Source: Pseudomonadota bacterium (GTDB taxonomy: Bacteria > Pseudomonadota > Alphaproteobacteria > Rhizobiales > Devosiaceae). Taken from it: a stretch of DNA of 13,598 bases. Made by a program: the position numbers and the translations under genes. Shown in pieces: positions 1 to 7,030 of the stretch (within the stretch, counting starts at the first letter, position 1; each line of letters opens with the position of its first letter). Location of the stretch: the NCBI GenBank assembly GCA_023415605.1, contig JAEZKB010000010.1:1-13598 (forward strand), in the 5' to 3' direction. Under the pieces are notes generated by a model. It had not been told where the DNA came from, did no database searches, and worked only from the letters and a program-made list of their open reading frames with translations.

Positions 1-901
1 CCGCGCCTACCGAAGGGTCGCCGGCGATGCGGATGTCCGGTTCGTGGCCGGCCGCCCGCACGATCTCGGAAATCCCTTCCGGCAGGCGGGGCAGGTTGGC
101 GGCGACGCTGCCGCCAAGCACCACCGGGCCCGGCATCGTCGGGTCGTAGACGTGGCGGAAGTCGGCGAGCAGATATTGCCTCGCCTGCTCAAGCAGGTCC
201 GCCGCTACCGGGTCACCGGCATTGGCGATCACCAGCGGCGCGAACTTCGCCAGTTCGATCGGCCGCATGGCGTAGATCGCGTCGATGAAATCCCGCAGCG
301 GCATGACGCGGCTGTCGACATTGCGGACATCGGACAGCTCGATGCCGAGCGAGTCCAGCACCGCCTTGGTCAGCGCCGTCTGCGGTCCGCGCTTCTCCAG
401 TGCGGCGGTGACAGCGATGGCCGCATGGTGGCCGAGCCAGAAACCTGAACCGAGGTCGCCGAGCAGATAACCCGCGGCATCGACCACGGCATCCACCTCG
501 CCATTGCGAATGCGCACGGCGCCCGAGCCGGTGCCGGCGAAGATGCAATAGCCGTCGAGTGCCGCGGTGACCGAGGGCAGCATGGCGTTGGTGTCGCCGG
601 TCAGCACCATCGGCCCGGTGAGCCCGAGCGACCGGAACGCTTCCTCCATGCGGCGCGTAACCTCGGGGTTGCGCACGCCCGCCATGGCGAGCAGCGCCAC
701 CTTGATGTCGAGCGGACCACCGGCTTGGGCCGCCGCCGTGTCGGCCGCGGCGATGACGGCGGCAGCGGCCTGTTCCGGCGGGTTCGAGCCCGGATTGCCG
801 CCGCGATTTCTCCCCTGACCCAGGCAATTGCCCGCCATGTCGATCAGGGTCGCGCGCGAGGTCGAGCCGCCCACATCGATGGCCAACAAGGCTGTTATCA
901 T
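1..901 (-). CDS. BadF/NagK-family amino-sugar kinase (3' end cut by window edge)
   Basis: The start is ATG at 901-899, and 300 codons are read to the left edge without a stop, so only a short C-terminal end is missing (family members are about 290-330 aa). The protein begins MITALLAIDVGGST. It shows the ASKHA-fold ATPase signatures in order: phosphate-1 loop DVGGST (residues 9-14), GDTN (102-105, with the candidate catalytic Asp103), phosphate-2 AGTGSG (122-127), the BadF/NagK signature LLGDLGSGFWLG (146-157) and the adenosine-site segment VVLGGSVAAN (260-269). The family includes GlcNAc kinases and the clostridial MurK, which phosphorylates both MurNAc and GlcNAc. It diverges from an amino-sugar transporter operon, and murQ is nearby, so cytoplasmic ATP-dependent 6-phosphorylation of imported GlcNAc and/or MurNAc is the likely role. 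Substrate choice is inferred. The ATG is preferred because it gives the usual short N-terminus before the phosphate-1 loop, although GAGGG lies only 2 nt from it. Confidence 0.88.
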   Translation of the reverse strand, partial: MITALLAIDVGGSTSRATLIDMAGNCLGQGRNRGGNPGSNPPEQAAAAVIAAADTAAAQAGGPLDIKVALLAMAGVRNPEVTRRMEEAFRSLGLTGPMVLTGDTNAMLPSVTAALDGYCIFAGTGSGAVRIRNGEVDAVVDAAGYLLGDLGSGFWLGHHAAIAVTAALEKRGPQTALTKAVLDSLGIELSDVRNVDSRVMPLRDFIDAIYAMRPIELAKFAPLVIANAGDPVAADLLEQARQYLLADFRHVYDPTMPGPVVLGGSVAANLPRLPEGISEIVRAAGHEPDIRIAGDPSVGA

Positions 902-1008
902 TCCCTCACACACCCGCTTGCCAGCACCACACTTGCTGGATAAGAATTGTTTTCACGAAAACGGCTGCCTCTTTGATAGGCATTTTCACGGACGGCTCGT
1001 AGCATACG
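902..1008. promoter_or_regulatory. Divergent promoter/operator region between kinase and RpiR regulator
   Basis: These 107 nt separate two divergent start codons, so they must carry promoters for both directions. Three structures are visible. An inverted repeat CCAGCA (921-926) / TGCTGG (934-939) has a 7-nt spacer. A compact palindrome GTTTTC-AC-GAAAAC spans 949-962. A direct repeat TTTTCACG occurs at 950-957 and again at 983-990, 33 bp apart (about three helical turns), with the first copy inside the palindrome. RpiR-family regulators usually bind dyad sites in their own promoter region, so these are operator candidates for the adjacent regulator; that link is inferred. The region is AT-richer than its surroundings. 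No confident -35/-10 pair could be picked on either strand. Confidence 0.5.
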
Positions 1009-1959
1009 ATGACGGCCATCGCAAAAACGTTCAGCGTGCTCAGCCGCATCGAGACCTACCAGTCTCAGATGCCGGCGACGATGGCGAAAATTGCCGCCGT
1101 GCTGATTGACGATCCGAAGGCGCCGCTTACTCTCTCTATTACCGAACTTGCCGAGCGGGCAGGGACGTCGGCCGCGAGCGTTACCAGGTTCTGCCGCATG
1201 ATCGGTTATGGCGGCTATTCGCAATTGCGTGTCGGCATCGCCGAGGACGTGGGTCGCGGCGGCGCCAAGGCCGCGTGGATCGGTGAAATCGGCCGCTCAT
1301 TCGGACCCGACGATCCTCCCGAAGACATCCGCACGGCGTTGCTCAACACGCATGTGTCATCGCTGCAGATCACTGCGGGCCTCCTCGACACCAACGCGGC
1401 CATTCGGGTGGCCGACAAGATCGTCAAGGCCCGCCAGCTCGACGTCTATGGGGTCGGCGGCAGCGCGCTTACTGCACTCGAGACGGAGGCGCGGCTCTAT
1501 CGCATCGGCGTCAACGTCCACACCTGGGCAGAGGTGCACAATGGCCTGACCAGTGCCGCCATTCTCGATACCGATTGCGTGGCCATCGGCATCTCCAACA
1601 CTGGCCGCACGGAAGAGACCATCCAGATGCTGACAGTGGCCAAGGCCTCGGGTGCCTACACAGTCGCCATCACCGGCAATCCGGACTCGCCGTTGGCCCG
1701 CATTGCCGACGATGTGCTCGTGGCGGCCTCCCCAAACGCCTATCTGCAGCCCGCCGACCTCTCCGCGCGGCACTGCCAGCTGTTCGTGGTCGACCTGCTC
1801 TATCTCCTTGTGGCCCAGTCCGATTTCGACCGCACCACCCGGCTGCTCGCCGCCTCCGGTGCTGCCGTGGCGCCACGCAGGCGACCGCCCCGCAACACCG
1901 ACCTTCCGTTCTCGGCTCCGCGGCAAGCGGCAGCCCATCTATCCAAGCAAACGAGTTGA
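1009..1959 (+). CDS. RpiR/MurR-family transcriptional regulator (HTH + SIS)
   Basis: A 316-aa cytoplasmic regulator with the usual two-domain RpiR plan. The N-terminal HTH_6 domain covers about residues 5-80, with the recognition region at 43-66 (LSITELAERAGTSAASVTRF begins it). A SIS sugar-phosphate-binding domain covers about 120-265, with VYGVGGSA (146-153) and the phosphate-loop-like SNTGRTEET (196-204). The last ~30 residues are Pro/Arg/Ala-rich and look disordered. The family senses phosphosugars; in E. coli, MurR responds to MurNAc-6-P. Being first in the transporter operon and divergent from the sugar kinase, it probably controls both units through the 902-1008 region. The start at 1009 fits the usual N-terminus, but the Shine-Dalgarno is weak. 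Its stop is 2 nt from the next ATG, so the two genes are almost certainly co-translated. It could be called MurR by context, but the effector is not proven. Confidence 0.9.
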   Translation: MTAIAKTFSVLSRIETYQSQMPATMAKIAAVLIDDPKAPLTLSITELAERAGTSAASVTRFCRMIGYGGYSQLRVGIAEDVGRGGAKAAWIGEIGRSFGPDDPPEDIRTALLNTHVSSLQITAGLLDTNAAIRVADKIVKARQLDVYGVGGSALTALETEARLYRIGVNVHTWAEVHNGLTSAAILDTDCVAIGISNTGRTEETIQMLTVAKASGAYTVAITGNPDSPLARIADDVLVAASPNAYLQPADLSARHCQLFVVDLLYLLVAQSDFDRTTRLLAASGAAVAPRRRPPRNTDLPFSAPRQAAAHLSKQTS

Positions 1960-1961
1960 TA

Positions 1962-2711
1962 ATGACCGACCTGACTGCGCAGTTCTATTCTGAGGTGAAG
2001 AGCCGTCTCGAGCGTCTCGCCGGCCCTAATGCCGCGATCGACGAGGCGGTGAGGCTCACCGCTGATGCGCTCGAGGCCGGTGGTGTCATCCAGGCCTTCG
2101 GTACCGGTCACTCTGAGGCCTTTGCCATGGAGATCGCCGGTCGTGCGGGTGGTCTCATTGCCACTAATCGCATCGCCCTGCGCACCCTCGTGCTGCGTGG
2201 CGATCGCGATGTCTCGGCCCTCGGCGGCGCCGAGTTCGAGCGCGACCCCAATGTCGGCGAGAACCTCCTGGCGCTGTTCGACATCCAGCCCAACGACATC
2301 TTCATGATCGCGTCGAATTCGGGCGTAAACGGCTCAATCCTGGGCGTGGCGCTCGCCGCCAAGGCGCGCGGCCACAAGGTGATCGCCGTCACCAGCCTTG
2401 ATCACACCATGAAGGTCACGCCCAAGCATCCGAGCGGCAAGCGCCTCAGCGAGGTGGCGGACGTGGTCATCGATAATCTTGCCCCGTTCGGGGACAGTAC
2501 AATGCAGCTCGAGGGCGGCATCGGCATCGGCGCCGTGTCCTCGATCACTGCAGCCTTTATTGCGCAGCGCATCACCATCGGCGTGGCCGAGGCGATCCGC
2601 CTGCGTGGTAAGACGCCTCCGGTTTATCTATCGGCAAATATTCCGGGTGGCGATGAGCACAATCGTGCTCTCGAAGATCTTTACGGCGAGCGGATCCGGA
2701 GGGAGGCGTGA
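1962..2711 (+). CDS. SIS-domain protein, UPF0309-like (sugar-phosphate isomerase-type fold)
   Basis: A 249-aa stand-alone SIS-domain protein. The phosphosugar-binding motifs are FGTGHSEAFAMEIAGRAGG (46-64) and SNSGVNGS (118-125). The C-terminal block PPVYLSANIPGGDEHN (219-234) is typical of the UPF0309/PRK02947 group of uncharacterised sugar-isomerase-like proteins. No membrane segment or signal is present, so it is cytoplasmic. The ATG at 1962 is chosen over an open extension to 1575 because that extension only reads through the regulator in another frame, and the ATG follows the regulator's TGA by 2 nt. The neighbours are an amino-sugar regulator, transporter, kinase and MurQ. It may therefore act on a phosphorylated amino sugar (isomerase, deaminase or an alternative etherase-like step), but no reaction can be assigned from sequence. 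It is the second of three SIS proteins in this cluster. Confidence 0.85.
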   Translation: MTDLTAQFYSEVKSRLERLAGPNAAIDEAVRLTADALEAGGVIQAFGTGHSEAFAMEIAGRAGGLIATNRIALRTLVLRGDRDVSALGGAEFERDPNVGENLLALFDIQPNDIFMIASNSGVNGSILGVALAAKARGHKVIAVTSLDHTMKVTPKHPSGKRLSEVADVVIDNLAPFGDSTMQLEGGIGIGAVSSITAAFIAQRITIGVAEAIRLRGKTPPVYLSANIPGGDEHNRALEDLYGERIRREA

Positions 2712-2760
2712 GCGCTATCCGCTTCGCTCGACGTGAGGTTTTATGAGCCTGAATCTACCA

Positions 2761-2770
2761 AGGGAAGGGA
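2761..2770 (+). promoter_or_regulatory. Strong Shine-Dalgarno that fixes the solute-binding protein start
   Basis: A purine-rich AGGGAAGGGA lies 7 nt upstream of ATG 2778. It is the best ribosome-binding site in the operon and decides against the in-frame GTG at 2733, which would put 15 non-signal residues before the Tat peptide. A strong site here suits a periplasmic binding protein made in excess over its permease. Confidence 0.75.
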
Positions 2771-2777
2771 ACTAGGT

Positions 2778-4148
2778 ATGAACAAGACTTTCGATCGCCG
2801 CACATTCCTGCGCGGCACTACGGCCCTCGTGGCGGCTTCGCCGTTCGCGGGCATGCTTGGCACGACTGGCGCATTTGCGCAGGACGCGGCCAACCCGTTT
2901 GGCGTGGCCGACGGTTCGACCGTCGACGCCGTCATCTTTAATGGTGGCTACGGCATCGACTATGTCGAGTTCGCTGCTAACCTGATGCAGAAGAACCACC
3001 CGAACGTCACCGTGAAGGTGTCACCGTCGACCCAGATCGCCCAGGAACTGCAGCCGCGCTTCCTCGGCGGCAATCCGCCGGACCTGATCGACAACTCGGG
3101 TGCCAACGCCATCGGCTTCTCGGCCATCATTGATCAGCTCGAAGACATGAACTCGGTGCTCGACGCGCCGAGCCTCGAGGGCGTCACCATCCGTGACACG
3201 CTCGTGGGCGGCGTCGAAAAGCCCGGCACGTTCGGCGACAAGTTCGTGGCGCTCAACTACGTCATGACCGTCTACGGCATCTGGTATTCGGCACAGCTGT
3301 TCGAAGACAACGGCTGGACCCCGCCGACCACCTGGGCCGAAGCGATCGAGCTGGGAAAGAAGGCCAAGGAAAAGGGTCTCTATCTCTTCGGTTGGGGCAA
3401 GGAAGCAGCCACCTACTACCGCACCACCGCGGTCGCCTCGGCGATCAAGGCGGGCGGCGACGAGGTGCGTCTGGCTGTCGACAACTTCACTCCGGGCTTC
3501 TGGTCGCACCCGGCGTTCCAGGCGGTCTTCACCGCGATGCACGAGATCATCACCGGCGGCATGATGAAGCCGGGTGGCGCTGGTACCCAGTTCACCGCTG
3601 CTCAGGCGCAGTGGTCGAACGACCAGTCGTTCCTGCTCTATCCGTCGGGCTCGTGGATCGAGAACGAAATGAAGCCGGCAACCAAGGAAGGCTTCCGGAT
3701 GACCGGTATGCCGGAACTGGGCATTGACGAGAATGACAAGCTGCCCAAGACCGCGCTGCACGCGACCGCGGGCGAGCCGTTCATCATTCCGGCCGGCGCT
3801 CTCAACCTGCCGGGTGGCAAGGAACTGCTCCGCACCATGCTCTCCAAGGAAGCAGCGCAGAACTTCGCCAAGACCAAGCTGGCTCCCACCATCGTCAAGG
3901 ACACCGTCCCGGCCGATGGCTTCGGTTCCACCGCTCTGGTCTCGCAGAGCAAGCTTCTGGCGGACGCCGGCAACGACGTCTTTACCTGGAACTCGTTCGA
4001 CCTCTACGGCACGAACCAGGACGAACTGGTCGTCTGGAACAGCTTCCTCGATGGCAAGCTCGACGTTGCGGCGTTCACTGCGGCCCTGCAGGAGATCACC
4101 GACCGCGTCTACAACGATCCGTCCGTTACCAAGGTTGAAGTGAAGTAA
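2778..4148 (+). CDS. CUT1-family sugar ABC transporter solute-binding protein, NgcE-like, Tat-exported
   Basis: A 456-aa periplasmic binding protein. The N-terminus MNKTFDRRTFLRG carries a twin-arginine motif (RRTFLR, residues 7-12), then a hydrophobic stretch and a probable cleavage site after AFA (residue 34). The mature part has extracellular family-1 binding-protein character, with LQPRFLGGNPPDLIDNSGAN (91-110) and an aromatic-rich middle. From memory its pattern most resembles the NgcE group, which binds GlcNAc and chitobiose in Streptomyces. GlcNAc, MurNAc or a disaccharide containing them is therefore the best ligand guess, supported by the kinase and MurQ neighbours. It is separated from the SIS gene by 66 nt, and its TAA overlaps the ATG of the permease by one base (TAATG). 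Tat rather than Sec export suggests it folds before export. The exact ligand is inferred. Confidence 0.9.
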   Translation: MNKTFDRRTFLRGTTALVAASPFAGMLGTTGAFAQDAANPFGVADGSTVDAVIFNGGYGIDYVEFAANLMQKNHPNVTVKVSPSTQIAQELQPRFLGGNPPDLIDNSGANAIGFSAIIDQLEDMNSVLDAPSLEGVTIRDTLVGGVEKPGTFGDKFVALNYVMTVYGIWYSAQLFEDNGWTPPTTWAEAIELGKKAKEKGLYLFGWGKEAATYYRTTAVASAIKAGGDEVRLAVDNFTPGFWSHPAFQAVFTAMHEIITGGMMKPGGAGTQFTAAQAQWSNDQSFLLYPSGSWIENEMKPATKEGFRMTGMPELGIDENDKLPKTALHATAGEPFIIPAGALNLPGGKELLRTMLSKEAAQNFAKTKLAPTIVKDTVPADGFGSTALVSQSKLLADAGNDVFTWNSFDLYGTNQDELVVWNSFLDGKLDVAAFTAALQEITDRVYNDPSVTKVEVK

Positions 4149-6046
4149 TGGCAAGCACGGTGGCGAGGGCACCGGCCACGACGGCCCGCCGGTGGAAACT
4201 ACCAAACCTCGAGAACACCAGCTTCATGCTGGTGTTCCTGGGGCTTCCGCTGGCGATCTACGTGATCTTCGTGATCTCGCCATTCGTGCAGGCATTTTAC
4301 TACTCGATGACCGATTGGTCAGGCTTCTCGAAGAACATGAACTTCGTGGGCCTGGCCAACTATACCGCGCTGCTCACCGATCCGGTGTTCACCAAGGCGG
4401 TCTACAACAGCATCATTCTGGTGCTGATCCTGCCGCCGCTGGTGATCATCCTGGCGCTGGCACTGGCCACGCTCGTGACGGTTGGCGGCGTCAGCCAGGG
4501 ACAAATCCAGGGGCTCAAGCACTCCGGAATCTACCGCGTCATTTCGTTCTTCCCCTACACCATCCCGGCTATCGTCATCGGCATCCTCTGGGCGCAGATG
4601 TACGACCCGTCGAATGGCCTGCTGAACGGCATCCTGACGCTGCTGGGCTTTGATTTCTTCAGATCCTTCGCATGGCTGGGCGACGAGCGTACCGCCATGG
4701 GCGCGTCGATCTTCGTCATCGCCTGGTCGATGGTAGGCTTCTACATGGTGCTCTTCGTGGCGGCCATCAAAGGCCTCCCGTCGGAGGTCTATGAGGCGGC
4801 GCGCGTCGATGGCGCAGGGCGCTTCCGCACCGCCATCAGCATCACCGTGCCGATGATCCGTGACACCATCCGCACCGCCTATATCTATCTCGGCATCCTC
4901 GCCCTCGACGCCTTTGTCTATATGCAGGCGCTGAACCCGTCGGGCGGTCCCGCCAACTCCACCGTCGTGATCTCGCAGCATCTGCTGAACACCGCCTTCA
5001 AGAAGGGCAAGTTCGGCTACGCGACCTCGATGGGCGCGACGCTTGCCATCATTACGCTCGCCTTCGCAGCGATCGTCTTTTTCGTCTTCTACCTCACGGG
5101 GCGTCCGTCCAAGACCCACACCTATGTGGCGCCGACTGCTTCGGCGCCCGTGATCAGCAAGCCCCAGCCCAAGCCGGTGACGACAACGGTCACCCGTGCC
5201 GCGCCGCACCGCACGATCTGGACCGACAAGACTGTCGCCACCATTTCGCACGTCGCACTGATCGCCTGGGCAGTGATCATCTGCGCCCCGCTGCTCTGGG
5301 TGCTGATGAGTTCGTTCAAGACAACGCAGCAGATCTTCGGCTCGCCTTTCTCGCTGCCCACCAGCTTCAACTTCGACAACTACGTCTCGGCCTGGACCAC
5401 AGCCAGCATCGGCACTTACTTCTTCAATACGGTCATCGTGGTGGGGAGCGCGCTGGTGATCGTCATGCTGCTCGGGGCCATGTGCGCCTATGTCCTGGCG
5501 CGCTACGAGTTCAAGGGCAACAAGGTCATCTACTACCTGATGCTCGCAGGCCTCACGTTCCCGATCTTTTTGGCTGTGGTGCCGCTGTTCCAGACCCTGC
5601 GTGGCTTCGGGCTGCTCAACACCTTCCCTGGGTTGATCATCACCTACGTGGCTTTCGCACTGCCGTTCACGGTGTTCTTCCTCTATGCCTTCTTCCGCAC
5701 GCTGCCGCAGGAGATCGCCGAGGCGGCCGCGATCGATGGGGCCGGACCATGGCGCATCTTCTTCACCATCATGCTGCCGATGGCGAAGCCGGGCTTGGCC
5801 TCCGTGGCAATCTTCAACTTCTTGGGTCTCTGGAACCAGTTCCTGTTGCCGATCGCGCTCAACACCAACAGCGCCAACTACGTGCTGAGCCAGGGCATGG
5901 CGTCGTTCGCCTCGCAGGCCGGCTATGCCGTCAACTTCGGCGCACTGTTCGCCGCGGTGGTGATCACGGTACTGCCGGTTCTGGTGACCTACATCATCTT
6001 CCAACGCCAGCTACAGGGCTCGGTCTCGTCCGGCCTTTTGAAGTAG
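4148..6046 (+). CDS. Fused CUT1 ABC transporter permease (MalF-like + MalG-like halves in one chain)
   Basis: A 632-aa inner-membrane protein carrying both permease subunits that are normally separate genes of about 300 aa each. The first half (about 1-318) has a cytoplasmic lead, a first membrane helix at about 26-50, further helices, and an EAA loop EVYEAARVDGAG (213-224). A Pro/Thr-rich hydrophilic linker follows (about 319-360). The second half (about 361-632) begins with a helix at about 364-388 and has its own EAA loop EIAEAAAIDGAG (522-533), ending QLQGSVSSGLLK as MalG-type proteins do. Each EAA loop docks onto an ATPase, so one chain supplies both docking sites. The reading frame through the linker is continuous with no sign of a frameshift. 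It begins in the TAATG overlap with the binding protein. No ATPase gene is present in the window; a shared MsmK/UgpC-type ATPase elsewhere, or a gene left of the window, is implied. Confidence 0.92.
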   Translation: MASTVARAPATTARRWKLPNLENTSFMLVFLGLPLAIYVIFVISPFVQAFYYSMTDWSGFSKNMNFVGLANYTALLTDPVFTKAVYNSIILVLILPPLVIILALALATLVTVGGVSQGQIQGLKHSGIYRVISFFPYTIPAIVIGILWAQMYDPSNGLLNGILTLLGFDFFRSFAWLGDERTAMGASIFVIAWSMVGFYMVLFVAAIKGLPSEVYEAARVDGAGRFRTAISITVPMIRDTIRTAYIYLGILALDAFVYMQALNPSGGPANSTVVISQHLLNTAFKKGKFGYATSMGATLAIITLAFAAIVFFVFYLTGRPSKTHTYVAPTASAPVISKPQPKPVTTTVTRAAPHRTIWTDKTVATISHVALIAWAVIICAPLLWVLMSSFKTTQQIFGSPFSLPTSFNFDNYVSAWTTASIGTYFFNTVIVVGSALVIVMLLGAMCAYVLARYEFKGNKVIYYLMLAGLTFPIFLAVVPLFQTLRGFGLLNTFPGLIITYVAFALPFTVFFLYAFFRTLPQEIAEAAAIDGAGPWRIFFTIMLPMAKPGLASVAIFNFLGLWNQFLLPIALNTNSANYVLSQGMASFASQAGYAVNFGALFAAVVITVLPVLVTYIIFQRQLQGSVSSGLLK

Positions 6047-6049
6047 TGC

Positions 6050-6973
6050 TCAGGCTGCGCCGGCAATCGCCCGGCGCAGCACCCCACCGGCCGCCGTGAG
6101 CTTCTCGCGGGCCGTATTGGCGTCGGTGGCGGTCAGTATCATCAGGATCGCCAGCTTGCTGTGATTGCCGGCTTTGCCGAGCGCCTCTGCAGCTTCGGCC
6201 AGGGTGGCTCCGGTCGCTTCGCTGACCATGCGGGCTGCGCGGGCCACGAGCTTCTCGTTGCTGGCGATCATATCGACCATCAGGTTGCCGTAGGTCTTGC
6301 CGATCCGCACCATGCTGGCGGTTGAGAGCATGTTCAACACCAGTTTCTGCGCCGTCCCGGATTTCAGCCGGGTAGAGCCGGTGATGACTTCCGGGCCGAC
6401 GACCGGCGCGATCGATATGTCGGCCATTGCGGCAATGGGCGAGTCCGGGTTGCAGGTGAGGGCCACCGTGGTCGCGCCGAGCGCCTTGGCGTAGTCCAGT
6501 GCGCCGATGACATAAGGGGTACGGCCGCTGACGGCGATGCCGACAACCACGTCCCGGGCGGTGAGTTCGATCCGAGCAAGATCGCTTGCGCCGGCGTTGG
6601 CCCGATCCTCCGCCCCCTCCGCAGCATTGACCAGAGCGTCCCGACCGCCGGCTATCAGGCCGACGACCATTTCAGGCGGGGTGCCATAGGTGGGTGGGCA
6701 TTCGGAGGCATCGAGGACACCGAGCCGGCCGCTGGTACCGGCCCCGATATAGACGAGGCGGCCACCGGCGTTGAACGCGGCGACGATGGCGTCCACCGCC
6801 TGCGCCACCTGCGGCAAGGTCTTGCCCACGGCATCGGCGACGGCATGGTCTTCAGCATTGATGGTGCTGACGATCTGCAGCGACGACATCAGGTCGATAT
6901 CGGTTGTGCGCGGGTTACGGCCCTCCGACACGAGTTGCTGCAGCTGTGCTGCGAGGTGTTCGTTGCTGGTCAT
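6050..6973 (-). CDS. murQ: N-acetylmuramic acid 6-phosphate etherase MurQ
   Basis: A 307-aa cytoplasmic enzyme that removes the D-lactyl ether of MurNAc-6-phosphate, giving GlcNAc-6-phosphate and D-lactate. MurQ signatures are clear: VYIGAGTSGRLGVLDASECP (74-93), with Glu91 matching the catalytic Glu of the E. coli enzyme; CNPDSPIA (174-181); and EVITGSTRLKSGTAQKLVLN (195-214) followed by a TYGNLMVDM block (227-235). The C-terminal part (about 250-307) is the small helical UBA-like domain. The length is normal. Start ATG at 6973-6971 is preceded by AAGGA with 7 nt spacing. It lies 57 nt downstream of the b561 gene on the same strand and converges on the permease gene with a 3-nt gap. With the kinase and transporter across the convergent junction it defines MurNAc use as part of this locus's job. 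This is the most specific functional call in the left module. Confidence 0.97.
   Translation of the reverse strand: MTSNEHLAAQLQQLVSEGRNPRTTDIDLMSSLQIVSTINAEDHAVADAVGKTLPQVAQAVDAIVAAFNAGGRLVYIGAGTSGRLGVLDASECPPTYGTPPEMVVGLIAGGRDALVNAAEGAEDRANAGASDLARIELTARDVVVGIAVSGRTPYVIGALDYAKALGATTVALTCNPDSPIAAMADISIAPVVGPEVITGSTRLKSGTAQKLVLNMLSTASMVRIGKTYGNLMVDMIASNEKLVARAARMVSEATGATLAEAAEALGKAGNHSKLAILMILTATDANTAREKLTAAGGVLRRAIAGAA
6054..6080. terminator. Strong hairpin at the convergent permease/murQ junction, candidate bidirectional terminator
   Basis: A perfect 10-bp GC-rich inverted repeat, GCTGCGCCGG (6054-6063) and CCGGCGCAGC (6071-6080), with a 7-nt loop. It starts 7 nt after the permease TAG and lies inside the last codons of murQ (encoding RRAIAGAA). 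The convergent stop codons are 3 nt apart, so there is no other space for a terminator. No T-tract follows on either strand, so classical intrinsic termination is uncertain; mRNA 3'-end protection is an alternative. Confidence 0.5.
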
Positions 6974-7030
6974 TCCGAGGTCCTTGCGCTGGCGCTGCCA
7001 GACTTACCAAGCGGCCGCTCTGCGCCGCAA
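6974..7030 (-). promoter_or_regulatory. Short b561-murQ intergenic segment with small palindrome
   Basis: These 57 nt hold the murQ ribosome-binding site (AAGGA on the minus strand, 7 nt from the ATG) and a perfect palindrome CTGGC-GCT-GCCAG at 6989-7001. The palindrome could be a regulator site or just a small hairpin; it does not resemble the dyads in 902-1008. It is not clear whether murQ has its own promoter or is read from the b561 transcript. Confidence 0.3.

Noticed and set aside
213..827. Minus-strand 204-codon frame over the kinase
   Set aside because: It is out of frame with the BadF kinase, which has clear motifs over the same bases; the alternative protein is Arg/Gly/His-rich with no motif.
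2733..2777. GTG start 15 codons upstream of the solute-binding protein
   Set aside because: It would place non-signal residues before the twin-arginine peptide, and the strong Shine-Dalgarno at 2761-2770 points to the ATG at 2778.
3021..4205. Minus-strand 394-codon open frame antisense to the solute-binding protein
   Set aside because: Same composition effect; no motifs, no ribosome-binding site, and the plus-strand protein is a clear family member.
4319..6004. Minus-strand 561-codon open frame antisense to the fused permease
   Set aside because: Long antisense frames are expected from GC-biased third positions; the translation is charged and low-complexity, while the plus strand encodes a textbook permease.
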